Shown in pieces: positions 45,837 through 57,800 of a stretch of 64,000 nt of DNA. Positions within the stretch are counted from its first letter, which is position 1. Every line of letters starts with the position of its first letter. The notes under the pieces were generated by a model. It had not been told where the DNA came from. It ran no database searches and was given only the letters and a program-made list of their open reading frames with translations. A program made the translations under genes and the position numbers. Source of the stretch: Hofstenia miamia (lineage: Eukaryota; Xenacoelomorpha; Acoela; Hofsteniidae). The stretch is from NCBI GenBank assembly GCA_900660155.1, contig CABFPE010000021.1, forward strand, positions 1,827,084 through 1,891,083, in the 5' to 3' direction.

Positions 45837-48800
45837 ACACACGGCCAAATTATACAATCAATTTGTGCACTAGCTTCCATGAATTTTTTGTATGTATTTA
45901 CCTTGTCAAAGTGAAAATATTAAAAAAGCTACAAAATGTAGCTACTTACATGTTTGAAAAGATAAAAATTTATTCACATGAATAAGGGTTAATATATAAA
46001 ATTGACCAGCCGTCAATGCTTTGGAATTTTCCACATGATTTTACAGTGATTTCAAAAAAATTAATAAAAGCACATTCATTTAGGGTGCATTATTATTCAA
46101 AATATGAAATTGAAAATAGATCTTGTGTTTTAAAAGTTTGATTGCAAAAAATGACACAAAGATAAGGGTGTGAACCCAAAGGCCAACTTACTCAAATCGT
46201 TCTAGTAAGGCAGATCTCGTGAGTAAAGCCAATGTCTTAGAGAGCGAGTCACTATATGGGGTCCCGTACCTACAAATGACGTTAATTAATAGGATAAATG
46301 AAGATGCTGCCATCTGTAATTCGTGCAAATGGGGGTGGTGACGGTCGTGAAGACGTCTGTAATATTTGTGCTGGACAGATGGCGGTCAGTAGAAACAGTG
46401 CCAGAAAGAGTGCTACTGCTCCTGAGCCAACTGCGGTAGTCATGTCAAACAACTTTCTTCTGGCCCATGAGATAGCGAGAGCCAGTGTTTGCTGTGCAAG
46501 CGGGAGAGACGCAACCTTCTCAACTGAATTTTGGCCTTCAGCTTGTCTCTGCTGATCAGCTTTAATTTCCAGAAGTCACCAGAGGATTCTCATGATTAAA
46601 CCGATTTAGCAATCACATTTCTAGGGGTAAAGGCCCGGAGCCGGCTTCGCACAATGTTCAGTCTGTCGACTGGTACAGTAACGTCTACATAGATAAATAA
46701 TCATTTTCCGGAAATTACTCAACAATTCGCGATGCACAATCAATTAATTAGAATTTAGCCTCTTCTCTTCAATTTCTTGTATCAAATCATTCGTGATTAC
46801 AAAACGATGGTGCCTTTTCAAGAAACCAATACCAAATTAGACAGGAACATCTCACAAACCATTCTACTGACTATCGACAACCAATCCACTATTAAATTAG
46901 TCATCAAAAATTTCCATGGCCGCCCATTTTAATGGTGGTGAATTGCTCTGGAAATAGTTAAAAATACATAGTTGCTTAGAACTTCGAATACCTATCTCTT
47001 GTCATACAACTTCTAGAAAGCTGACTGAACAATACCATGCAATAACATCGATGTACGCCAAACATGATTCTCAGAAGTCAAAGCGACCACAAAATTGAGA
47101 GTATGATAGTGCTCAAACTTATCAATCACAAATGCTTTTCAATGTTTCCTGGCTAGATATCTAACATTATATATTGTTAATGAAATTAAGCAACTAGAAA
47201 AATATCGTAAATGAGCTGTACTAGAGCCCGACGATATTTCAATTTCGTTTAAAAAATCGATCTATTCAACAATTATTTACATCTTTAAGTTCTTTTATCC
47301 CTAGAAGAAAATTATAAAAAAACTAAATATTTGATATCAAAAACTGAATAGTGTGTACACACTTTTTCACCTTTTAGAAAAATTACCAAAATAAGAACCT
47401 CTTTAGGCAACCGTCATGCCAAGAAATTGGAAACATTGAATAATAATAAAGATTTGTTGGCTTAAAAATGTTATATATTTGAACAAAATGGTTGTTGAGA
47501 TGAGAAAATCAACAAAAAATTGATCATGAAAAAATCAATCGAAACTTCGATATTTTCTGAAATTGATAAAGTAAAAAAATCGCAACATCGCAGGCAGTTG
47601 CATTAAAAAAACTCCTCGAACACTCACTATTAGCAGTCTAAAAATATTATTGTAAATTGTTTAAACCCTCAATTGAAAACACGTAACATAACTCTAACCC
47701 TAACACATTGTAAAGTACTAAATCAAGATAAATAATATCCGAACAGCATTTAACATAAGGCCAAATTTCACACCTAAAAGGCAATGCTAGTGACATAAAT
47801 ACAATAGTAAAACGAGCCAACTATATATTCTAAGTATGCACATTGCAAGTAGGGCTTCTGCGATTCGCCATATTTTTGTTTTGAGGTGAGTGAGTCGGGC
47901 CAGTCTCTTAAAATTCGTGTCGAGTTGGCAACATAGTCCTATCAATATCATAATTGTAAAGTCAGCATTAAATAACTGTTTAAATGTGTAATTATTAAGT
48001 ATTGTATATAGATATAGCATTAAGCAAACAACGCTGATGTTATTAAATTAAATATCACTTGAATAAAGTGTGAAGTTTGTTTATCAAATTCAAATCGCGA
48101 CCATTGTTAACAAAGTTTTATTATAACTTTTACGGACGACGAAAACGAAACTTATGTCAAAAAATTCAAAGCAAGCCAATCTGAGGGAGAGGCTACTAAC
48201 GTAATTCTAATCAATTCTAACATTTGGATGTTAGTAACGACCATTCGATAGACAATATGACTCAACCCCAGTGACTGAAAAATTTTTCTCTAGAAAGGTT
48301 TTTCATTTACAAAATTATATTACTGTTTTTAATTAAACAAACATACATTGCACTCTTTGATATCAAATCGGTTCGGCTCGTTTAAATTTTGTGTAAGTTC
48401 GGCTCGGCTCGCCACACAAAATCTTTGAATGAAGCTCGCTTTAGCTCGATATTTTTTTAAAAATATTGTGCTCAAAGAATTTTTTACATAGCTTTTCCTA
48501 TTATTTAATAAACATTTCTTAAATATGACTATAGGAAAGGCATACTGACTGCAAAAATTAAGAAAAATCTCCAAAATCAAATTAACAAGCAGAACTAAAA
48601 AATTGCTTTGCCTAAAATAGGCTCGTTTCGGCCTCGTTGTATATCAAATACTGTGCTCAAGCTCGGCTCGTCTAGTTAGAAGCTCGGCTCGTTGACAAGT
48701 CTGGACTCGACCCCACAGGAAATTATTAATGTTGAAATTTGATTACTCGACTCGACTCGAAGTTTCAAGTACTCACAGGGTCCTAATTGCAATGTTGATT

Positions 48801-51800
48801 TATCACTGAATTTACACTAATTAAATGAACAGACCACAAACCTTTTAAAAAAATTATGCAATTCTGATGGCCTACACGCCTAAACTCACAACTATATACT
48901 GCAATATAAAGTAACTTACTTAATCCATCATTAAAGTGCGACAATAGATCAAATATTGATTTTGATGAAACAAAAATTCACCAGTGATTCCTCAGCTCAG
49001 CAAAACATTAGTTGCGCATTTAATGTTGATTTTATCTACACGAAAAAATTGATGAACAAATGTTAAATTAAGAAGTACTGAATCTCCAATAATGAATAAA
49101 CAGCAATGGTTGGCATGAAACATTAATAATTACCATATGTTGGCACACTAAAGAAGAACAACGCTTTAGTAAATAGTAAAGTTGAATTTGAATGTTCATT
49201 ATGCAATTGAAAGGAAGGTTAAAATCATTGTTAACAAAATTGAAAATACGCACTTTGTATCGTTCAGATTAAGAATATACAACGATCCCCAATCATCGTA
49301 GAAGGCATTTTGCATAAAAGTCTCGTCATTCTTTTGAATGTGAAGAGGGGCTTGGATCGGAGAAGGAACATATGTGAGAAAATTTAGTTGCTTTCCTGTC
49401 CCCATCGCCCGACCCAGTTTGCTCTCGATAACATGCAACAAATGAGGAAGGTCTTTTAGCTCGTAATATCTAGGTAGATTCAAGTGTACCTAAGCTAACA
49501 AAAAAGATTATTTTAATAAATAGAAACAAAATTTTCTTGCATTTGAGTTTTTGTAGCTTTAGGTTTAAATGATACGTTTGCATATACAACGATGAACATA
49601 TTACAAAGTAAAAATATCCAAAAATAAGTAAGGACATTACATGAATTTGGCACGCACATGCATAACAGGTGAAAACGTCTCTCACAATGATACTCGCAGT
49701 GGGCTTTCCTCGAAAGTTGCTTACAAGGTATCGCTGACGGAATAATTGCCTCAAATCAAAGTGAAACACTGAATTACGATAGCACAGCATGCACAAAATT
49801 ATTTCGCCCAAGACCTACTATTAACAAGGCCGCGGCAAAGGAAATTTGATCACAAAATAAAGAGGCCATTGGTATTTTCAAAGATCGTTTTAATTCTTAC
49901 ATGAAAAAAATAATTTATGGTATTATATTTCATAAGTCAACTAAATACACGGCCGAATACCTCAGAGTATGCCTTAATAAACAGGAGGCCATTGTGTAAA
50001 CTACAGTTTTTTAATGATATTTTTATTAATGTCAAAATATTTTACATATACATGTCAACATTGTACTTGTCAATTTTATCAAGTGTTCAAATAAACCATG
50101 ATATTTATGCAGTTTGAGAAAAACTTTAATGTTCATTAAACACAAAAATAAGATAATTTTTTCTCTTAAAGCCTTCCATAGCATTTAATCGAAACAAATC
50201 ACTGAAATACTTTTTAATATTATTAGACACATTTTTACATCTCTTAAATATGTTACATGCAATTCTTAAAATAATCTGTACAGTACAAATAAACAAATTT
50301 AAAAATTTGGCCTAAATTAGGTAGGAATATTCGTTGCAATTTGCCATTGAAATACTGGTAGCTTTTCTCATTAAGCAGCAAAAAGAAGGGACGTTCAACA
50401 CAGTATCAATCCAATTCACCGATAGCTTAGAGAGCCTAGGACAGTGGCGTTTTTGAGAAAAATGAGATGATCACTATCATCAAGTCTTTCTGCAAGTATA
50501 TAATAGTAGTTATAATCAATATACCAGTCATTGAGAGGTCGAGGTAATCGCAAAATCTTGAACATGTCAAAATAATCATGTGAGGCAAGAATTTAAAATT
50601 TTTTAAAAAAATCTACATCATGCAAGAAAAGCAAGCATGCACTGCATCGTCAAGACATTCGAAAAAATGAATTCCACATTCAAATAGTAATATCTATCCA
50701 ATAAGAACTTTGATAATGAACCGATATAACGGGTTCCAAATGTTAAGGCTTCAAAAGATTAGAGAATTTGATATGTTCATCATTAATGTAAATTCCTTAG
50801 GAATTTGTATATGATACTTAGTCCTTTCAGATTATTGCAATATAACAAAACAGTTTTCATGAATTAGCGTGTAACAAACTATTTTTTTCCGAAAAATAGT
50901 TACACCACGAATTGCATACACAAAAATATTTACTGTTGCTTAACAAATTTACAACAGCTTTAAAAAATATTTACCATTACTGGATATTAATTTTGATTAT
51001 TATTGTAATGTTGACAATTTCTTAAAACACAACATGGCCTCATTTTTTGTCTGCTAAATTTCTCTTGGCGGGGTCGTAAGTAGGCCTTGGTTTCGCTTCA
51101 GAAAAAATTTACAGATACGTAAAAATGGAACAAGATTTCAGTGAAGGGTAAACAAAAGCCGCATGAAGAAACCCGTCACACAAACACGTAAGTGTGAAAA
51201 AGTAACTTTAGTGCAAATATCTTTCAATTGAAAGAGATAATGGGATACTAAAATACAAATTTTACTTTTCACCCGACTGCAATTCCTTGGCATTTATCCC
51301 CAAAGGAATCTGATAGACCATTTGCGCAAACCAAGTGAAATTTGCAAAGGGAGCGAATTTCTGGAGAACAGGATCAAGCACTTCAATGATAGCTTCTTCA
51401 ATATTCCAATCTAACGGTCTAGAATCTGGATCATAATTCAGAAGAGTAAAGATCAAATCATAAGATGTAAAGAAGCGATACGAACGATTCGAAGGAGGCT
51501 CCCGCGCATTTTGAATAATGGTGGTATAGGCCGAAACTAATTGCTGCTCCCGAGAAATAATATTCTAAAATTGGATGATTAAATTATATTTAATGGAAAA
51601 GGTTGCAATCAAAATATTATCAGAATCTAACAAATAAAGTTATAAGTATACATTAGTTACCGGTTAATAACACAGCAATAACAAAGTCGTACACTCGCCC
51701 TTTTGCGCAACATAAAATTGCTAAAAAGCACCTAGATGAAAGCTTAAATAGAATTTATTTGAAAAAATTTCGTCAAGTGAAAAAAACATCCAAATTCCTG

Positions 51801-54800
51801 TAGAAGTTCATTTCGAAAACTATTCCAGACAAAGCAAAGAATTCACAATATTACGATAATTAAGTCCTTATTTTCTGATTATTCATATTTATATTTTTGA
51901 TAATAATGATTTTGTATTGGAGGGAACATCAAATAGGCACGAGCGTCGTCTACAATTTTAGGTTTTACGGGCCGAGAATTTTGAAAAAACTACTTGGTTT
52001 CATAGATATAACAATTAATTTGCGAACTAAAAAGAACATGGTCGCAGAAAATTTGAAGTGTGTCAAATGCTTGGTATGCCTCGTACGTACCTTAACAGCA
52101 TTGGAGACTAGAACAGAAGTTTCTTCTGGATTTGAACAAATATTGGCACTTATGAATTCGTCGATATGTATAGTAACATGACAAGAATTATCAGCAGTCT
52201 TTTGAAGTTTTATTGTGTAAAGTGAATCTACAGAAGAAGCATCCACAACATCGTATTGGAACTTGATATAAGTCTGATCTATAAAGATGTTATTATTTAG
52301 AAAGGAACCTTTGCAATTGAAAAAAGAAAATCGTAAGTGATAGGTTAAAAATACATTTGTTAAAAAATTATAGATATGTATTAAATGGATATGCAAACAC
52401 TTGATAAATCCTATAAAGGAATAGTACTCCTTTTATTGGAAATTGAATTGGTATATGATTCTTGGAAACAGAAACAGTGACTAAAGTTTAATTTGATTAT
52501 TACTCAAACTGCAAGATTTGCATTACGAAATTGCAATAGCAGGCAAATTAATCCGACCACAACTAGCAAACCACAATTAACGAAAAACATTGTGAAAAAT
52601 ATAACAGACAAGTAAATGATGACACATTCATTTACGAAATCTTATGGAACATGTTAATACAACAGTGAATTGAAATTTTGCCATGGACACCATACAGCCT
52701 AAATATGAACCCCATAGACATTTTTGGAGAATGTTGAATCAACGTATGCACAATACACCATCACGCAATAAGGAACAATTACTCGGCAAGAAATGGGATA
52801 CATTAATAAATGATATTTAGTTACAGGCTTGCGACCAACATTGGTAGAAAGAATGCCACTACGTACTGATCTTCTATAAAAAAAGCAAGAGGAGGTTATA
52901 CTCATGATTAGGGCGACTTAAAAAGTTTGAAATTTGGACTCACAAATTTTGACTTTTTACTTAAAAATAATTTTTTACTTAAAAAATTGACTTAAAGATT
53001 TTTAAGATTTTGAAAAATTCGTGTATTCTATGCTAAACATAATCAACTAGATAGTAAGAAGCACCACTACAGAACTGCCCATTATTTTATTGTCTTAAGC
53101 ATACTTTTTAACATTGAGAAGAATCTTTATATGGAAGCAGAACACTTGCTATTTTCAGCAATCCATAATCTGTAAGATTTAATGAACCGATTATTCATTA
53201 AGTCATGTAATCTATAGTTTTCAATTTTCGGCTAAGCATCCAAAATTAAGGTTGATTCAAACTCAAAGCATTTTACAAGTTCAATTTAATTCATAGTAAT
53301 TTGTGGCTTCCACTAACTTTTGTATTATTGTCCCATTGAAGCACCTTTAGTAATGTCAAAATAATAAAATATTAATTAAATTTTTGCTCTAACTTATCTC
53401 TATTTTAGTAGTAAAAAATTTTGCAGTGATACTTTCCCATGTTTTTTTAACCAAGAAATTTATATTTTTAAAAGCTAAACAAATTGGAAATGACGTTATA
53501 GATTTATAAGTAAAGGCTTCCTCCCCTTTAAACTTTTGTTTACACACTTGAACGACAAAACGCATACATTTTCTCAGATACTCTGCTATAAAAATGTTGT
53601 TAACTTTTGTATTACATGGCTTTAAATGGTTTTTTATGAAAATCATTCATACATTGTTTCTCTTACAAAAAATTTGACCTCAAAGAACATTTCAATTTTT
53701 TTACCTAATTCCAAAGTTTGTAAAATTTTGACTTCAAAATGTTTAAAATATGTATGCATATGCATTAACTATTTAAACAAAATTGACCCTTATTTCAATT
53801 TTAACTTTTTTTACTTTTGTTCGCCCTACTCATGATAAGATTAATCTATTATGAAATTGGAGTGGGAGTCAATTTTGATTTTTACATTTTATAATAATTA
53901 ATGTGTACATGTATACTTCCATGCAATTTATATATTTTTATATATTGCTTGCATTTTCGCATTAAATCCATTTTAATTAACAATTCTACCATAGACAGAT
54001 ATGCATGCTTTTAGAATATTGTCTTCTATTTAGAAGCTTTTGTCAAATTATTGATTTGATGTTACATACAAAAGTAATATACTATGACAACATAACACCA
54101 AAACTCAGTTTAATTGTACATTGTTTCAGGCAGAAAATATTATATAAAAGTGTCGTATATGAAAATGTATATTTTGCTGTATTTGTAGTCTTGTTTTCTA
54201 TTTATTGGCAATATGCTTCTATGATGCAAAATTTGGTATGCATTATCAAAATGAAAGAATTTATGAAGTGAGAGAAGGAAATTTTCAAAACTTTGTTTTT
54301 ACCATTTTTACACCAGTGATAGACATAGCTGTACCAAAGGACAAGAATGTAGAAAGCAAGGAGAAAGAGAAGATAAGCAAGTACAGGTAGTTGGCAGAGG
54401 AAATAGAAAGGCTGTGGAAGTTAAAGAAGGTTGAAGTAGTCCCGGTAGTAGTAAGAGCACTAGGAGCAGTGAGTAAGAAGGATAAGAGATACTTGGAGGA
54501 GTTGGGAGTACCAAAGTGGGGAGGAGCAGTAGCACAGTAGGCAGCATTGTTAAGAACAGAAAGAGTCCTGAGGAAAGCTCTCAGACTCCCTGGGAACTGG
54601 TGAGTTCCCCGAGCTGAGAGGGATACCAGCATGAAGCTGTGAGAAGTAAGAAAAATAATAATAATAATAAATGTATGTCCTGATGATACTTTAATCAGAA
54701 AATAGTTGAAATTACTTGTGTAGTCCCTTAGCCTCATTTAGTTTTTATCTTGTCTTTGATATTTTATTTTTGGTTTTCTAAGGGTGGCCGGAATAATTTT

Positions 54801-57800
54801 CCTGTTTCTTACACTTGAATTTAAACAAAAAATACCTGTTTTTGACATGGAAAGCTCAAATTGTATAAATGATGTCAATTCCTCCTGCTCTTCTGAACTT
54901 ATGCTAACATCAAAATCAAGGAAGATCTAAATAAAGGGAGGGTAGTGGTATATAAGAATTGCAGAGTAACGATGAAATACCTCACACTTGCAAGTTAGTC
55001 GATTTATGAGGTGAATATGAATATGAATATAATTCTAAACTATTAAACGATGTATTTTATACTTTAGTAGGAAACACTCCAATTTTGCTTACATCAAGGA
55101 TATCTAAGTATACATGATGAGCCAAAGCTAGGGGGATAATTTATAGCAGCATTATTTTGAGATTCATGCCCATAGAATTACAGGCTTTCTGAAATACTTG
55201 AAGATAAAAACAATAAAAATGTTGTGCTATATGACCATAACTTTAATAACATAAATAAGCCTACTTCTTAAACTGTCCACCTGCTGTTTTTGTTTGAACC
55301 TGTATTTAAGATAATTGATTACATACAAGAGTGAATTAGAGTANTGTAAGATTTAATGAACCGATTATTCATTAAGTCATGTAATCTATAGTTTTCAATT
55401 TTCGGCTAAGCATCCAAAATTAAGGTTGATTCAAACTCAAAGCATTTTACAAGTTCAATTTAATTCATAGTAATTTGTGGCTTCCACTAACTTTTGTATT
55501 ATTGTCCCATTGAAGCACCTTTAGTAATGTCAAAATAATAAAATATTAATTAAATTTTTGCTCTAACTTATCTCTATTTTAGTAGTAAAAAATTTTGCAG
55601 TGATACTTTCCCATGTTTTTTTAACCAAGAAATTTATATTTTTAAAAGCTAAACAAATTGGAAATGACGTTATAGATTTATAAGTAAAGGCTTCCTCCCC
55701 TTTAAACTTTTGTTTACACACTTGAACGACAAAACGCATACATTTTCTCAGATACTCTGCTATAAAAATGTTGTTAACTTTTGTATTACATGGCTTTAAA
55801 TGGTTTTTTATGAAAATCATTCATACATTGTTTCTCTTACAAAAAATTTGACCTCAAAGAACATTTCAATTTTTTTACCTAATTCCAAAGTTTGTAAAAT
55901 TTTGACTTCAAAATGTTTAAAATATGTATGCATATGCATTAACTATTTAAACAAAATTGACCCTTATTTCAATTTTAACTTTTTTTACTTTTGTTCGCCC
56001 TACTCATGATAAGATTAATCTATTATGAAATTGGAGTGGGAGTCAATTTTGATTTTTACATTTTATAATAATTAATGTGTACATGTATACTTCCATGCAA
56101 TTTATATATTTTTATATATTGCTTGCATTTTCGCATTAAATCCATTTTAATTAACAATTCTACCATAGACAGATATGCATGCTTTTAGAATATTGTCTTC
56201 TATTTAGAAGCTTTTGTCAAATTATTGATTTGATGTTACATACAAAAGTAATATACTATGACAACATAACACCAAAACTCAGTTTAATTGTACATTGTTT
56301 CAGGCAGAAAATATTATATAAAAGTGTCGTATATGAAAATGTATATTTTGCTGTATTTGTAGTCTTGTTTTCTATTTATTGGCAATATGCTTCTATGATG
56401 CAAAATTTGGTATGCATTATCAAAATGAAAGAATTTATGAAGTGAGAGAAGGAAATTTTCAAAACTTTGTTTTTACCATTTTTACACCAGTGATAGACAT
56501 AGCTGTACCAAAGGACAAGAATGTAGAAAGCAAGGAGAAAGAGAACATAGACAAGTACAGAGAGTTAGCAGAGGAAATAGAAAGGCTGTGGAAGTTAAAG
56601 AAGGTTGAAGTAGTCCCGGTAGTTGTAGGAGCACTAGGAGCAGTGAGTAAGAAGCATAAGAGATACTTGGAGGAGTTGGGAGTACCAAAGTGGGGAGGAG
56701 CAGTAGCACAGAAGGCAGCATCGTTAGGAACAGCTAGAGTCCTGAGAAAAGCTCTCAGACTCCCTGGGAACTGGTGAGTTCCCCGAGCTGAGATGAATAC
56801 CAGCATGAAGCTGTGAGAAGTAATAATAATAATAATAATAATAATAACTGTAATACAGGGCTCTCTGTCATTATTTAGTAAAATTCGATTATAAACCAGG
56901 GCTCTCTGTCCATTTTTGATTATAATAAGGGCCATCTGTCAAAAAAATTATAATAACAGGGCTCCTTGGAAAAATATACCCCATGAACCTGAAAAACGAG
57001 TTATAATTTGAATGTATACATAGAAAATACCACTAGATAGCTGTAAATAGACTCTACAGGTCTGAATAAACATTTGTGAATGAGGACTACTAAGTCAATG
57101 ACTACTCTAAGATAGCTCAGTAGCTTTATTAAATACCCCTCAAAAACTATGTTAATATAAAAGATATTGATTTTGGACCAACTTCAAAAGTTTTTAAATT
57201 GAAAAATATTGCTAGATATGTATTTTGTATNNNNNNNNNNNNNNNNNNNNNNNNNNNNNNNNNNNNNNNNNNNNNNNNNNNNNNNNNNNNNNNNNNNNNN
57301 NNNNNNNNNNNNNNNNNNNNNNNNNNNNNNNNNNNNNNNNNNNNNNNNNNNNNNNNNNNNNNNNNNNNNNNNNNNNNNNNNNNNNNNNNNNNNNNNNNNN
57401 NNNNNNNNNNNNNNNNNNNNNNNNNNNNNNNNNNNNNNNNNNNNNNNNNNNNNNNNNNNNNNNNNNNNNNNNNNNNNNNNNNNNNNNNNNNNNNNNNNNN
57501 NNNNNNNNNNNNNNNNNNNNNNNNNNNNNNNNNNNNNNNNNNNNNNNNNNNNNNNNNNNNNNNNNNNNNNNNNNNNNNNNNNNNNNNNNNNNNNNNNNNN
57601 NNNNNNNNNNNNNNNNNNNNNNNNNNNNNNNNNNNNNNNNNNNNNNNNNNNNNNNNNNNNNNNNNNNNNNNNNNNNNNNNNNNNNNNNNNNNNNNNNNNN
57701 NNNNNNNNNNNNNNNNNNNNNNNNNNNNNNNNNNNNNNNNNNNNNNNNNNNNNNNNNNNNNNNNNNNNNNNNNNNNNNNNNNNNNNNNNNNNNNNNNNNN

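Larger units (their letters stand above)
43666..45988 (+). mobile_element. piggyBac transposon copy, 2.3 kb, both ends and TTAA duplications present, internally deleted
   Basis: TTAA stands at both borders (43662-43665 and 45989-45992). The ends are inverted repeats: CCCTTATCCATGTATTAGC on the left, CCCTTATTCATGTGAATAAA read inward on the right. Transposase frames on the plus strand are an acidic N-terminus (RRITAEAALQALFNMDNSND), then the DDE domain from WDLFLNNLHRHYEPKETLTI to about 45590. The catalytic Asp residues are visible in TIDEQLVGYRGR, VTDNYFTS and KGGGDQLDQ. The tail is the Cys-rich zinc domain (HCHSCYKNTRSKCDLCRRPI). Roughly 150-200 residues between the acidic N-terminus and the DDE core are missing, and there is a frameshift near 45110-45140, so it cannot make an active enzyme. 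It lies in PIGS intron 5, opposite in orientation to the gene. Confidence 0.92.
53170..55343. repeat. duplicated block X (5' flank + LINE 3' end + PIGS exon 2 flank), redundant with 55345-59264
   Basis: Its left part (53170 to about 54300) is repeated after the N at 55344 (55345 to about 56475) without visible differences. Its right part (about 54312-55343) is repeated after the 1000-N gap (58231 to about 59264), again without visible differences. The two matches meet inside the LINE 3' end. The block therefore looks like a shorter version of the 55345-59264 interval in which two LINE copies have been merged, either by assembly or as an allele with a recombination deletion. Confidence 0.85.

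Noticed and set aside
49470-49811. Minus-strand frame (GEIILCMLCYRNSVFHF) as an extra PIGS exon
   Set aside because: It does not resemble PIGS, and exons 4 and 5 already join in phase without it.
54285-54737. Minus-strand frames rich in Leu, Ser and Pro (for example MLPTVLLLLPTLVLPTPP) at 54.3, 56.5 and 58.2 kb
   Set aside because: They are antisense shadows of the LINE C-terminal domain on the plus strand.
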